64,000 nucleotides of DNA from Aurantiochytrium sp. KH105. Lineage: Eukaryota > Sar > Bigyra > Thraustochytrida > Thraustochytriidae. This document shows, piece by piece, positions 27,831 through 38,585 of this stretch. The notes beneath the pieces are model-generated. The model did no database searches, had not been told where the DNA came from, and saw only the letters and a list, made by a program, of their open reading frames with translations. A program made the position numbers and the translations under genes. Within the stretch, counting starts at the first letter, position 1; each line of letters begins with the position of its first letter. The stretch spans positions 186,001 through 250,000 of the forward strand of contig BGKB01000091.1 of assembly GCA_003116975.1 (NCBI GenBank). The letters run 5' to 3'.

Positions 27831-30800
27831 ATGAGTTGGCGAAACTGGCTCTGGCGGAGCGATGCCGCCGGAGACGAAGCGAATGAGGCGTCCGGTAGCG
27901 CCAGTCGAGAACGCAGCGACGCGGCGTCCGCAGCAGCGTCATCGAGCGTGCAGCCTCTCAGCGTCCAGGCGGACTCGGACTCAGATCAGGATGATGATCG
28001 CAGCGAGGACGGCCATGATGATCACGACGTCGAAATGGGATCCTCCAGCAACGATGATGACGTATCCACGGTACCTGCCGCGCGGGGCGATGCCGGTGGC
28101 CAACGACAAGTCGCAGTGGAATTCCTTGACGGCCCGGTAGGTGGTCTTGGTCGGCGCGTCGTTGAGCGCAATGAGGACGTCGATACCCCCGAAGAAATTG
28201 AGGCCTCGTTGCGTCGCAAAGGCGCCAATGAGGTCGTTGAGCTTGCCGCGCATGGCGGGAAAATGCAACTCAACGTTGATCTACGCAGCGAATACACCAA
28301 GCCCGTGGTTGAGCTCGCGCTCAAGTACCGCCAGCAGCACCACCCTAGCGATCAGGACGGCAACCCTCTGACCTTTCGGGACACCCCAACGGGTATGTTT
28401 GATTTGCCTTGCAAAAAGAGCAAAGACCCGGGCCTTATTCGCTTTGGAGCCGGCATCTCGAGCTATTTTAAGCTTCTCAAGTGGATGGGCATCATGTACT
28501 TGACTCTCTTCGTGCTACAGATTCCTATTATCGTGATGAACGTCAACGCGGGGTCCCACTACGACGATGCGGTCATGACCATCACACGCACCACGCTGGG
28601 CAACTTGTATCGCGAGCCTCAGGGCAATCTGTCCGAGGCCGAGGTCGTCGAGATCTATGAGGTTAACCTGCCACCGGCCTGCACGGATGGCCGGTGCACG
28701 GTGAGCCGCGACAAGCTCGTCTTTGCATATGGTATTATGGACGCCGTCACGACCCTCGTATTCCTCGTATTTGTTGCGCTGGGAAAACATTTCGTTTTGC
28801 AAGAGCGCCGCAAATTCTCCAAGGAGGTTCTCAAGGTCGAGCACTACACGGTCCAGGTGGAGAAGATCCCGGAAGACTGCACGGCGGAGGTGATCCAGAC
28901 ACACTTTGAAAACCTTGTTGGGGGCGCAATCCATGACGTCCAGCTTGTCCAGGGATCAGGAAATTCGATTGCCCTTTGCGTGCGGCGGGGACGGCTCATG
29001 ACAAAACTTGCGCGTGCGGATGCACGACGCAAATACCTTGATGACATCAACGCTCCTCTGCTGAAGCGCGACAAGGCCGAGGACGAGTTTGACGCCATCT
29101 TTGAGCGTGTCAAGCAGCTCGACGAGGAGGCAAGCCGCAGCGCAGAGGCTGGTGCCGCGCTCTTTGCTTTCGTTACCTTTGAAGACCAGCGAGATCGCGC
29201 ACGGTGCCTTAAAATGTACCGTCGCGTCACCTTTTCCCTACATCAGGATCCAGAACTCAAACTCAATGGCGAGCACGAGCTTAAGGTCACTGCCGCGCCC
29301 CCGCCATCAACCTTGCTCTGGGAAAATAACGAGGTCAGTCGAACATCGCGCCATGTCCGCGCGGCGGGAACCACGCTCATGATGGCCATCCTGCTCTTTC
29401 TCACTATCGTCATCAGCTTTGCCTCCGAGCCCTACAAGATTTCGAAATCGCTTGCCGACGTAGCTTCAGGGCTGTCATCGTACGACACGGTTTGCGACGG
29501 CGTCTTTGCCGTGGCTAGCTCCTTCGAGGAGGCGGTGGCCATTGCCGACGACCCGTCCGAGCAGGACAGCTTCAGCATGGTCAATCGTCCCGATCTTTCG
29601 CTGCCGGACTGCCTCTGCGAGGCCGTGACATCGGGCATCACTTTTCCGAATGGAACTACGCCCGAAGGTCTTTTTGTTGGCGATGGCTATTGCGCCGAGT
29701 ACTGGAGTGATCGTACGTATGCGATTGCGGTCCAGGTATTTGTGAGCTTTGCAACGCTTGTCATGAACACCATCATCTTCTTCTTTCTCACGGGCACGGC
29801 GTACATGATGAAGTACACCAGCGTGGTGCGTCGCGAGCTCGACATCATGCGTCGCCTCTTCATCACCACATATTTGAACACCGGCCTCGTGGTCCTTGTC
29901 GTCAATGCTGATTTCCAGAGCGTGCTGGATACAACATTCAACTCCTTTGGACAGTGGCTTTTTCAGGGCAACTTTGACGACTTTACACAGGAGTGGTTTC
30001 GTGTTGTTGGCGTCGAGATCATCATGTTTGCAGCGCTTAACGTTCTTGCGCCGCACATTTATCCGCTCGTGCTTCAGGCCATCAACTCCCTATACCGCCG
30101 CTACCACATGCCCATCTCGCAGTCTGAGCTGAACGAAATGTACCTCGGGCCGGATTTTGTTCTTTCGTATCGCTATTCGCAGGTGCTTATGATGTGCTTT
30201 TTCCTCATGACGTACTCGACGGGCATGCCCGTGCTCTACATGTTTGGCATCATTTCCATTCCTGTCACCTTTGCCGTCGACAAGTTCTTCTTTACGCACC
30301 TCTGTCGCACGCCCGCCGAATTCTCGGGCGTCCTGGCCACCTGGGCCAACGAGATTCTCCAATGGGCGGCCGTTGTTCACCTCGTCTTTGGCATCTGGAT
30401 GCTCACGAGCCCGTACATTTTCCCGCAGAGCTCGAGCGACATTGCCCTCGGTGCGCTCGCCTCAATCACCGACACGGCGTCGGATGAGGAGCTCGCTGTC
30501 GTCTCCAACATTACGGCCTCGGGGATTACGGTGGTGGACACGAGCCTCATCAACGACATTATCTCCCGTGCTTTGCAGAACCAAGCCATCCCAAACTTGT
30601 TGCTTCTCATTTTCTTTTTTGCGTGGAAGATTCTCCGCAACTTTCGCTACGGACTCGTCATCCTCGAAAAGGCTCGCTTGTACACGCGCGACGCCTTTGC
30701 TCGTGTCTTCAAGAACGACTCGTTGTCGAGTCTGCTCGACGAGTCTTTCGAGGATGATCGTCAGCTCACCTTTGAGCAGGCCCTCGACGCGGGGCTCATC

Positions 30801-31004
30801 TCCGGCATCCGGTCGTACTACATTCTGGCCAACCCCAAGTACGCGCGCGCTTTCCACCGCCGCGACGAGGATCACGACGACACTAGCGAGAAGAGTTTCC
30901 TTGACATTTTGCGCCAGCGGGCCACCGAATCTGACGGCGTCAACGCGCTCTTCTCGCTGACCGGGAACTCCTTCATGTCGGGCCGCAAGTCGCGCACCTC
31001 CTAA
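27831..31004 (+). CDS. OSCA/TMEM63/CSC1-family ion channel-like protein, copy 1
   Basis: 1057 residues. The family forms mechanically or osmotically gated cation channels (OSCA in plants, TMEM63 in animals, CSC1 in yeast). N-terminal 1-90 is acidic and Ser-rich. First membrane segment at about 206-232 after a FGAGISSYFK motif, second at about 295-325. A cytosolic domain from about 335 to 500 has an RRM-like fold signature (YTVQVEKIPEDC... and LFAFVTFEDQRDRARC) and ends in APPPSTLLWEN, equivalent to the 'APEP.DI.W.N' element before the conserved 7TM domain. The 7TM region spans about 510-960 with GPDFVLSYRYSQ and FAVDKFFF. A cytosolic tail follows. The Met at 27831 is the first in frame. A paralogue follows on the same strand after 1.1 kb. 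Confidence 0.82.
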   Translation: MSWRNWLWRSDAAGDEANEASGSASRERSDAASAAASSSVQPLSVQADSDSDQDDDRSEDGHDDHDVEMGSSSNDDDVSTVPAARGDAGGQRQVAVEFLDGPVGGLGRRVVERNEDVDTPEEIEASLRRKGANEVVELAAHGGKMQLNVDLRSEYTKPVVELALKYRQQHHPSDQDGNPLTFRDTPTGMFDLPCKKSKDPGLIRFGAGISSYFKLLKWMGIMYLTLFVLQIPIIVMNVNAGSHYDDAVMTITRTTLGNLYREPQGNLSEAEVVEIYEVNLPPACTDGRCTVSRDKLVFAYGIMDAVTTLVFLVFVALGKHFVLQERRKFSKEVLKVEHYTVQVEKIPEDCTAEVIQTHFENLVGGAIHDVQLVQGSGNSIALCVRRGRLMTKLARADARRKYLDDINAPLLKRDKAEDEFDAIFERVKQLDEEASRSAEAGAALFAFVTFEDQRDRARCLKMYRRVTFSLHQDPELKLNGEHELKVTAAPPPSTLLWENNEVSRTSRHVRAAGTTLMMAILLFLTIVISFASEPYKISKSLADVASGLSSYDTVCDGVFAVASSFEEAVAIADDPSEQDSFSMVNRPDLSLPDCLCEAVTSGITFPNGTTPEGLFVGDGYCAEYWSDRTYAIAVQVFVSFATLVMNTIIFFFLTGTAYMMKYTSVVRRELDIMRRLFITTYLNTGLVVLVVNADFQSVLDTTFNSFGQWLFQGNFDDFTQEWFRVVGVEIIMFAALNVLAPHIYPLVLQAINSLYRRYHMPISQSELNEMYLGPDFVLSYRYSQVLMMCFFLMTYSTGMPVLYMFGIISIPVTFAVDKFFFTHLCRTPAEFSGVLATWANEILQWAAVVHLVFGIWMLTSPYIFPQSSSDIALGALASITDTASDEELAVVSNITASGITVVDTSLINDIISRALQNQAIPNLLLLIFFFAWKILRNFRYGLVILEKARLYTRDAFARVFKNDSLSSLLDESFEDDRQLTFEQALDAGLISGIRSYYILANPKYARAFHRRDEDHDDTSEKSFLDILRQRATESDGVNALFSLTGNSFMSGRKSRTS

Positions 31005-31010
31005 GGTCCG

Positions 31011-31050
31011 GCTGCTGCTGCTGCTTCTGCTGCTGCTGCTGCTGCTGCTA
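31011..31050. repeat. (CTG)n repeat in 3' flank
   Basis: About twelve CTG units with one CTT break, starting seven bases after the stop of the first OSCA-type gene, so probably in its 3' UTR. Confidence 0.85.
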
Positions 31051-31109
31051 CTCCGCTCCTACTATTTGTTTTCTTTGTCCACCATGATGTTTTTCTTTGT
31101 CCCTTTTTC

Positions 31110-31142
31110 TCCTCCTCCTTCTTCTTCTTCTTCTTCTTCTTC
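31110..31142. repeat. (CTT)n repeat
   Basis: Pyrimidine trinucleotide run following a CTC-rich stretch, non-coding. Confidence 0.8.
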
Positions 31143-32109
31143 TGTGGTGCTACGCACGTGCACCTATACACGTACGTACTACCCGTGCTGGAAACTCCAT
31201 CACTCGTCTGCGACCACATCGATCGAGCGAGCGAACGAATGCAATTCCACCAGGCTCGCACTGCAGTCGCGGCCCGGCCGCTGCAGGCCGCATCTACTCG
31301 CGCTCGCTCGTTCTCGCCTCGCCTCGCCTCGAGGTTCTCGCGCCGCGCGCCTGCGGTCCCGGGAACCGCGCTCGCGCTGGAAAAGGGTGAACGGCCTTCC
31401 TTCCGCAGGTGGCGCGTGCACAACTTCTTCGACCGCCTTGGGCAAGGCCCGCGCCAACTTCGATCTGGCCTTCGAGCCCGAGCCGTGGCGCCTTGGCATT
31501 CATTCTTCTGGCCTCGCACGGCATGGCATGGCGCGGCGCGCATGGCATGACGCGGCACGGCGCGGTATGTGTGCACGGCATGCGAGGTTCGACGTGCGAG
31601 CGCGTGCGCGTGTAAGGTAAGACAAAACACGACCAAGACGAGACAAAACACACAAACTCCCAAACGCGACCTCGAGGCAGCAGACCTCGATCGGCACGCG
31701 AGGGCTGGCCGGGCCCCGGGCTGCCAGAGCGGGCGCGGGCGAACAGCGTCGGAGTGGTCTGCGCGTTGTGCGCGTGTGCGTCGAGCGGGCAAGCGCGAGT
31801 CAGTCTCGAGAGACGCCGCCGCGCAAGCGAGGGATTTCAAATTCAAATCCAAGTCATCCATCTCCATCCATTTCCCTCGCCGGGGCGCGCGCGCGCACAA
31901 CGTGCGGAGGGAGGAGAGGAGGAGGCCGCGACGCGCGGCAGCAGCTGCTGCCGCTACTGCTGCTGGCACGCCGCAGGCTTGCGTCGGAGAACGAAGGAAG
32001 GAAACAGACGAGAGGAGGCAAGAGGAGACGAGACGAGCAAGCAGAGCGAGCTAGTACTACTACTCTAGGCTTACTACCAGCATTTCGCCTACACAAGAAG
32101 TAGAACCAA

Positions 32110-35061
32110 ATGCGTTCCCCAGAGGATGACGACCACGGCGAGGACCCCCGCGTGGCGCCCGCCACGAGCCTGAGCACTGACGTCCGACGTATCGGCGGCC
32201 TGGACGAGGCGGAGGAGGCGCGGACACGCCAGGTCCTTGTGGAAATCTTTGGCGCCCAGCTCGGAGGCCTCGGTGTCCGCGTGGTCGAAAGCACGGACCC
32301 AACAAGCCTTGCCGTACGGGAAAAGCAGGCACAAGCTCTGCAGGACCTCGAAGCCTATGAAGTCGCTGAGTTAGTGCGCTCGCTCCACATTGCGCACCTA
32401 AATCAGGATCTCTTGGCCGAGTACCAGCCTCCAGACCGCGCCAAGGCCATCGAATATCGAGCTCTGCACCACCCGCATCAGGATGAAAGTACAAAGAGCC
32501 TTGGCTGGATCTCGACGCCCACGGGAAGCTTTTCAGTCCCTTGCATTGGACGCAAACGGGATCTTATTCGCTTCGGCTCAGGCATCTCGAGCTACTTTAA
32601 GTACCAGAAGCTTCTCGTGCTCATGTACATTTGCCTCTTCCTCATGCAACTTCCCGTGATGCTCACGAACCACTACGTTGGCGGAAACTTCAAAGGAGCT
32701 CAGATCCCGCTCGGCTCGCTCTCGCTCGGCAACATGCACCAGCCTTATGATAATACCACAGACCGGAATAACTCCACCAACTACTACGCGGTCGATACCC
32801 GTATCCTTTGCGCTAGCGATGTACCATCCGAGCTCAATACGACAAAGAACTGCTTTTCGGACAGCGACAAGCTGTCCACCTTTTACGGCGTTATGGACGC
32901 TCTGACAGGCGTCGTCTTCTTGCTTTTTGTCGGATGGCTCAAATATGGTACCTCAAAGGAACGGAAGCGCTTTCGGCAGCGTGTACTCAAGCTTGAACAC
33001 TACTCTGTTATGGTCAAGTCTGTACCGCATGATTGCACGGTGGAAAAGCTCAGGGATCATTTCTCGAACCTGTGTAAAGGCGCGCCCATTTACGACGTTC
33101 AGATCGTTTCTGCTACGGGCGACGCGCTCTCGCTCTGCGTCCAACGTGGCAAACGCATTCAGGATATGGCACGCGCCGACGCGCATCGTAGACGAGCCCA
33201 CCATGGGGTGGCAGACGAGCACGAAAGCGCAGAAGTAGAAGAAGGACAAGAAGAAAAGGACAACGAAAAGAGCCGTAGCTACGCCGATAGACGGTTCCAT
33301 CGCCTCTATGACGAAGTCATCCGTCTCGACAAGATGGCTGCTGAGCGTGCAACGCACGGCGCGCCGCTCTTTGCCTTTGTCACCTTTGAAAAGGAAAGCG
33401 ATCGGGAGCGTTGTCTTTCGCTCTACAACATGTTCCAGTGTACTCCGGGCCAGCACGCGGAACTTCGCTTGGAAGGTCATCCGCTCAAGGTCAGCGCAGC
33501 CCCTCCTCCGAGCACGCTCTTGTGGGAGAATCATGAATTCGATTCCCGCAAGCGCCGCATTCGTCAGTTTGGCACTTTGTTCCTCATGCTCGTTTTGCTC
33601 TTGATCACGGTGGCCATCAATTACTTTTCAGAGCCCTTCAAGCTGTCTCGCGTCTTTGCGCAATTTGCTAGCGGCTCGAGCGCCTCAGAGCCCTGCAAGG
33701 GCGCCTTTGTGGGCGTCACCGATGTGACTACCGCCCTGGATATTGCAAAGAACCTCACCGCGGCTGGTCTGGACATACCAGACGAGACGCGGTCGGATTT
33801 TACCTATCTTGACTGCCTATGCGAGAGCTCCTTCACGGGCGCGCTTCCGTTCAGTATGAGTGACCTGGGCGGCGAGTGCAGCGCGTACATGGCGAGTCTA
33901 GGCCGTTCCGTGGGACTTCAGGTCCTGGTCTCCTTCTTGACCCTTCTCGTCAATACGGCCGTCTTCCTTACGCTGTCCGAGACGGCTGTCTTTCTGCACC
34001 ACTCTTCGGTCGTTGCTCGCGAGATGAGCATTCTGCGTCGTCTCTTTGTGACATCGTACATTAACGTTGCGCTACTCATTCTCATTGCCAATACCGACTT
34101 TGCAAGCACAACGGAGACGGAGTTCTCTGCGGACGCGGAGAGATTCTTTGGCAATGGCAGCTTTACTGATTTTTCTGCCGAATGGTACCGCGTTGCCGGC
34201 GCCGAGGTCACCCTGCTGGCCTTGCTGAACATCATAGCGCCGCATTTCTACCCTCTGCTCCTCGCAACGTACAATGCAGCACGTAGGCGCTTCGGCACTC
34301 CCATTTCTCACGCAGAGCTCAAAGAAATGAGTCTCGGACCTGATTTCGTGCTCAGCTATCGCATCTCCCAGGCTCTTGTGATGACTTATCTGGTCATGAG
34401 CTACGGGACGGGTCTTCCTGTGCTCTACCCGATTGGAGCCATGTGTGCCATGATGTCCTTTGCTGTAGACAAGCTCTTCTTCACCAAAATCTGCCGCACG
34501 CCGGTCGAGTTTTCCACGACCATGCAGCGCTGGGGCAACAATGTCATGGAGTGGGCCATTATACCGCACATTCTCTTTGGCACTTGGATGCTCTCGTGCC
34601 CGGATATTTTTCCTTCCTCTTCCGAATCTCAATTCTCGGATTGGACCGTGTACAGGAATTTGCACGATTCAGGCGGTGTCTTTCAGCAGGCCGCTCAGCG
34701 TTTTACGCGTGTGAGCGCGATTCCGAATATGCTCTTACTCTTTTTCTTTTTGGGATGGCGCGTCTTTACCCTTTTCGGATCTGCAGCCTCTCGCATCGCC
34801 AAAGCCATCTACTTTCGCATCGAGCATGTATTTTCGTACTGGCTGGGCGACGATGCCTTTACGACCCGTCAGAATGAGACATTGACATTTGAACCTCTTA
34901 CCATTTCCGAAGCCATCAATCAGAACAAGCTCAGTGGGATCAAGTCTTACTTTATCCTCGAAAACCCGCGCTATCAGCGGTACTTTCCGGATTTGCATCA
35001 AGAACGCGCTCTGCACGACGAGCTGCGCTCCACTGCCCCCGGAATTGATGTTGAACCCTAG
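32110..35061 (+). CDS. OSCA/TMEM63/CSC1-family ion channel-like protein, copy 2
   Basis: 983 residues, clear tandem paralogue of the preceding gene. Shared blocks, in order: IRFGSGISSYFK before the first membrane helix, LFAFVTFEKESDRERC, SAAPPPSTLLWEN, GPDFVLSYRISQ, FAVDKLFFTKICRTPVEFS, and GIKSYFILENPRY near the end. It differs by a shorter N-terminus, a charged His/Glu/Lys insertion in the cytosolic domain (about residues 365-395) and divergent extracellular loops. Same predicted topology: two N-terminal membrane helices, RRM-like cytosolic domain, 7TM channel domain. The two proteins could form hetero- or homodimers; that is inference from family structure. Confidence 0.82.
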   Translation: MRSPEDDDHGEDPRVAPATSLSTDVRRIGGLDEAEEARTRQVLVEIFGAQLGGLGVRVVESTDPTSLAVREKQAQALQDLEAYEVAELVRSLHIAHLNQDLLAEYQPPDRAKAIEYRALHHPHQDESTKSLGWISTPTGSFSVPCIGRKRDLIRFGSGISSYFKYQKLLVLMYICLFLMQLPVMLTNHYVGGNFKGAQIPLGSLSLGNMHQPYDNTTDRNNSTNYYAVDTRILCASDVPSELNTTKNCFSDSDKLSTFYGVMDALTGVVFLLFVGWLKYGTSKERKRFRQRVLKLEHYSVMVKSVPHDCTVEKLRDHFSNLCKGAPIYDVQIVSATGDALSLCVQRGKRIQDMARADAHRRRAHHGVADEHESAEVEEGQEEKDNEKSRSYADRRFHRLYDEVIRLDKMAAERATHGAPLFAFVTFEKESDRERCLSLYNMFQCTPGQHAELRLEGHPLKVSAAPPPSTLLWENHEFDSRKRRIRQFGTLFLMLVLLLITVAINYFSEPFKLSRVFAQFASGSSASEPCKGAFVGVTDVTTALDIAKNLTAAGLDIPDETRSDFTYLDCLCESSFTGALPFSMSDLGGECSAYMASLGRSVGLQVLVSFLTLLVNTAVFLTLSETAVFLHHSSVVAREMSILRRLFVTSYINVALLILIANTDFASTTETEFSADAERFFGNGSFTDFSAEWYRVAGAEVTLLALLNIIAPHFYPLLLATYNAARRRFGTPISHAELKEMSLGPDFVLSYRISQALVMTYLVMSYGTGLPVLYPIGAMCAMMSFAVDKLFFTKICRTPVEFSTTMQRWGNNVMEWAIIPHILFGTWMLSCPDIFPSSSESQFSDWTVYRNLHDSGGVFQQAAQRFTRVSAIPNMLLLFFFLGWRVFTLFGSAASRIAKAIYFRIEHVFSYWLGDDAFTTRQNETLTFEPLTISEAINQNKLSGIKSYFILENPRYQRYFPDLHQERALHDELRSTAPGIDVEP

Positions 35062-35204
35062 ATTCAGGCTGTTGATCATCTCGCAAGCCGAGGTCTTTTC
35101 TCATCATCTTTCTTCTTTACGAATTTGTAGTACTTGCCAAAGGTAATGCGTGTGGTTCCGGAGACTTGATCGAATTTGAAAAAAGCTGCATGCATGCTTA
35201 TCTC

Positions 35205-36368
35205 TTACGCTCGTACTGCAGCGCGCATTGCGATAATTGCGAAAAGGAGTGTTTGAAATGCTGACATCTGTGACACGCTCGACGGTACGGGCGATGTCCA
35301 ATTTACTCTTGCATTGCCCGCGTTGTCGTGCTGGCGACCAAATGTTGATCCTTGATACACAGCAAACACGATATGATCATCACCAGACGCATCCAACGTG
35401 CGACCGGCAATGCTAGTTGCTGTGAAGGAAACTTCCATCACTCCACCGTCAACTGTCACCGACGCATCGGACATCTCGCTGGATCCCGTGTACAAGGAGG
35501 GCGTTCCGTACGATTTTAACTGGTACTCGCCCACCGAAGCAGGAAGGTCCGAGACGCCTAGACCTCCGATGACTGCATGAGAACCCACCATGGATCCGTC
35601 GTCCGAGAGACCAATGCCAATCCACCCGCTTGTCATCGGATATCGCGCCACAATCCGTGTGGCGCCAGAGGCTGTCACCTGGTATGTGACGTCAAGGTCT
35701 CCATTGAAAGCTTCGATGGTGCCAACCGGGTTGCTAGGTGCATCCGAGGGCTGGGGCGTTGGGGCAGGCGAGTCGATTGGACTGGCGGCCAAAGCTGCAA
35801 AGTTGACGGAGATGCTACTCCTTCTCATAGTCTCCCCGTTGGCGCTAAAGTGACGTTCCAAATGATCATTTGCAGAATCTGTCGTAAGAGCGCCTGCCGC
35901 CCAAATGACGCAACGAGAATCGATGAGTGACTCGGCGCCAATGATGTCCGCTTCAAAATTGAGCGTAAGCACAGTGCCCTCGCGTGAAATCGATGCGTTA
36001 CGAAGCGTTCCGTCTGAGTTCGTGTTGCTCGTCACGCCGCTGTAGCCGTTTGTCTCGTACATTTGCACAGCTGTTGCGTCTCCGCACGTTTCGCTCGAGC
36101 ACAGCCTACCAACGACGAGCGAGCTGGATCCCATGCCGCAGCTCGCCGCTGCGTCCTGGCCCACGCCGAATGCGACCCATTGGTCCTCGTCCTCCACGCC
36201 GCGGTCAACCTGAACTTGAACTCGGAAAAACGACTCGCCTACGGCGGTCACGCTCAGCTCCGCTGCTCCCGGCGTCAGCGTCACCGAGCCCTGCGCGCGC
36301 GCTCTCGTGCACAGTGCGGGCAAGAACAGCAAGAGCAGCAGCTGTGCCGCAGAGTTGTTGAGCATCAT
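35205..36368 (-). CDS. secreted or surface protein with two DOMON domains
   Basis: 387 residues from the Met-Met pair at 36368. Signal peptide about 1-25 (hydrophobic LLLLLFLPALC, then Ala-Gln). The first DOMON-like beta domain covers about 27-180 and includes WVAFGVGQD, a VVGRLC segment and a C.VIWAAG segment. A Pro/Ala-rich linker is at about 190-212. The second DOMON domain covers about 213-355 (YPMTSGWIGIGLSDDGSMVGS, HIVFAVYQGS). A hydrophobic C-terminus (about 365-387) could be a GPI-anchor signal or membrane tail. DOMON domains bind haem or sugars. Unlike two of its neighbours it lacks the b561 membrane module. An upstream Met at 36419 would precede the signal peptide, so it is rejected. 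Confidence 0.75.
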   Translation of the reverse strand: MMLNNSAAQLLLLLFLPALCTRARAQGSVTLTPGAAELSVTAVGESFFRVQVQVDRGVEDEDQWVAFGVGQDAAASCGMGSSSLVVGRLCSSETCGDATAVQMYETNGYSGVTSNTNSDGTLRNASISREGTVLTLNFEADIIGAESLIDSRCVIWAAGALTTDSANDHLERHFSANGETMRRSSISVNFAALAASPIDSPAPTPQPSDAPSNPVGTIEAFNGDLDVTYQVTASGATRIVARYPMTSGWIGIGLSDDGSMVGSHAVIGGLGVSDLPASVGEYQLKSYGTPSLYTGSSEMSDASVTVDGGVMEVSFTATSIAGRTLDASGDDHIVFAVYQGSTFGRQHDNAGNARVNWTSPVPSSVSQMSAFQTLLFAIIAMRAAVRA

Positions 36369-36669
36369 GCCAGGGCGAGCGATTCCCGTTTTGCTTTGGG
36401 GACATTGGCACGGCCGCATTGTCGTCAGTCGAGCAAGTACCGAGAAGTAGAAGGTAGCAAGACACGACCGCGGCTGCGGCTGCGGATACTCTATTTACTA
36501 CCTACTATACACTGGTCGCACTGCACTTGACTGACAGTGAGGCTCTCCACCTTGGTTTTGGCCCAGTACAGTACTGTCCATGATGATCAGACAAAACCGG
36601 AAACGGTCAACATAAGGTACTAGTAAGTAGTTAGCGTCTTGCGGATTTGTTGCCATGAATGGATTCTCC

Positions 36670-36705
<36 letters not shown>

Positions 36706-36816
36706 TTATTCGCCAGGCGAGGGCAATGGGAAAGGTGAGGCGGGAGGAAAGGAAGCCGCCACGTATGACAAAGACTGATTATTATCAATTTGTTATGATT
36801 GATGATGCTCTTTTTC
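36369..36816. other. intergenic spacer with CAGG microsatellite
   Basis: Spacer between two DOMON genes; includes a (CAGG)n run at about 36670-36705. No gene seen. Confidence 0.6.
36670..36705. repeat. (CAGG)n microsatellite
   Basis: About nine tandem AGGC units in the spacer between DOMON genes. Confidence 0.85.
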
Positions 36817-37467
36817 TTAGTACAAGGCGCCGATGAGCATGCCGGCGGCGGCGAGACTCAACGTGGCAGCGCGAGACGCAGTCGAGGGCATATCCGTGGG
36901 CGCAGGCGTAGCCATGGACCAATCGACCATGGCGCTGCCAAATTCTTGGTGAGCCCCGCCCCACGTGCTGCCGCGGTAGACTGCGTAAATAATCTGGTCT
37001 CCGTTGCCCTCAAGATCGAGCGAGCGGCCTGCGATGCTCTCGACCGTGAACTGAACCGTCATGACGCTGTCCTGGACATCGACGGATGTGTTGTAGATAC
37101 CGTTCGTTCCAGAGTAAAGCGTCGGGGTCTCCGACTTGCTCTCCAGAGGGTATTCTCCGACAGGCGCGGGAAGGCCGGTGACGCCCGTACCGCCAATGAC
37201 GGCATGTGACCCGACCATGCCACCATCGTCGGAGAGACCGACGCCAATCCAGCCGTTCGGAGTGGGATAGGTCAGCGTCATACGGACCATGTCGTTGTCA
37301 AGAATCTCGTACATGACCTCGAGGTCACCGTCTTGAAGCATGCCAACAGGGTTCAGCTCGTCATCATCCCACCACATTGTATCGTTGGCCCAATCCGAGT
37401 TGTCTTGAGCTTGGGCGCTCGTGCATGCTGCAGCAAGCACTGCAACTAAGGCGACCTTGCGAAACAT
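36817..37467 (-). CDS. secreted or surface protein with a single DOMON domain
   Basis: 216 residues. Signal peptide about 1-20 (MFRKVALVAVLAAACTSAQA), one DOMON domain about 45-180 and a hydrophobic tail 197-216 that fits a GPI-anchor or membrane signal. The domain corresponds to the second DOMON of its neighbours: LTYPTPNGWIGVGLSDDGG, GSHAVIGGTGV, then QIIYAVYRGS near the end. It looks like a shortened member of the same local family, one domain having been lost or never duplicated. Function (haem or sugar binding at the cell surface) is inferred from the domain only. Confidence 0.75.
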   Translation of the reverse strand: MFRKVALVAVLAAACTSAQAQDNSDWANDTMWWDDDELNPVGMLQDGDLEVMYEILDNDMVRMTLTYPTPNGWIGVGLSDDGGMVGSHAVIGGTGVTGLPAPVGEYPLESKSETPTLYSGTNGIYNTSVDVQDSVMTVQFTVESIAGRSLDLEGNGDQIIYAVYRGSTWGGAHQEFGSAMVDWSMATPAPTDMPSTASRAATLSLAAAGMLIGALY

Positions 37468-38514
37468 CTTGCGCTAAAGTGCTCTTTTATCCAACCCTTT
37501 CTCGTGGCAGGTGAAGACCGCGGTTGTCTTTGTGTGTCTTTGTGGGCTGGATTGCTTCTCTTTGGCTCGGTTGATTGGGCGTTTGGGTTTTGCTTCCCCA
37601 ACGATTACGATCAGACGTCTGGGTTTAGTACGTCAGGGAGAGGAAGGGGGTTGAAGTCTCCCTTGCCTCGCCATGAAAATAAATGACTCTTTTGGCCTCG
37701 CCTTTGCGTTGGCCGCGCGGCTTTCCACGCCCTCGGGACATTTGTCAACGGCTTCCCCACCTTCCCCCTCCCTTGCTCGCTATCCTCTAGCGTGCGGAGC
37801 GGGGCGTCGTCTCACGCAGGCCTCCTGCCCGCCAGCTCCCCGAGCTCTCGTGCCTGCCGTCTGGACCGCGGCCTCGCCTCGAACGAACTCGCTCCCTCGA
37901 GCTCATCTTCGCGGTTGCAACTTTCGCGCTGCGCACACGCCGGCTGTGGAGCGCTGTGGGGGCCTAGGCCCACTCGCTTGCATGACTGCGCGAAGAGGAT
38001 CTCGGCGAGGATGTCGCGCCCGAACCGACCGCCGGTGCTTTCAAACGCGAGTTCGTCCTCGCGCCCAGCTCTTCGTTTTCCTGCTCCTGCTCCTGCTTCT
38101 TCTCCTTCCCCTTCTCCTTTTCGCCCTCCGGCGCCCGGCGGCCGCATTTCGAATGGCGGTCGATGTTTCATTTTACATCAGTTTGCGCGCCTGGTCTCTT
38201 GAAGAAAAACAAACCACCATCGTCACGTCACAGGCCACGCCGCACGAACGCGAGACGCAGTGGGGCGAGGGCAGCCTAAGCACGGTGAACCGGCATTCTC
38301 GCGCCGCCCGGGCTAGCATTCGGCTCAAGATGAAATGCTCGTGCAGCTCGCAGCAGGCGGGCCCCAAGAAGGAGGCGGTGCGGAGATTCGCAGAGCTTCA
38401 GAATGGATAAGAGCTGCCGGGGCCACCCTGAACGCATAATGGCTCTCCCGGGAACGGTCGCGTGTCGAGGGCGTGGCAGCGCGAGGGAGTTCACGGGAGC
38501 GGGTCATTTTGCGC

Positions 38515-38585
38515 TTGGCTGGGCTTGGCTTGTCTTGTCTTGGCTTGGCTTGGCTTGCTTGTCTTGGCTTGTCTTGGCTTGCTTG
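38515..38585. repeat. CTTGG/CTTGT simple repeat
   Basis: Irregular run of CTTGG, CTTGT and CTTG units, non-coding. Confidence 0.75.

Larger units (their letters stand above)
31005..32109. other. intergenic region between the OSCA-type paralogues
   Basis: Starts with a CTG run (about 31011-31050) directly after the stop codon and a CTT run (about 31110-31142). The rest is GC-rich with no recognised gene and contains the second gene's upstream region. Confidence 0.55.
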
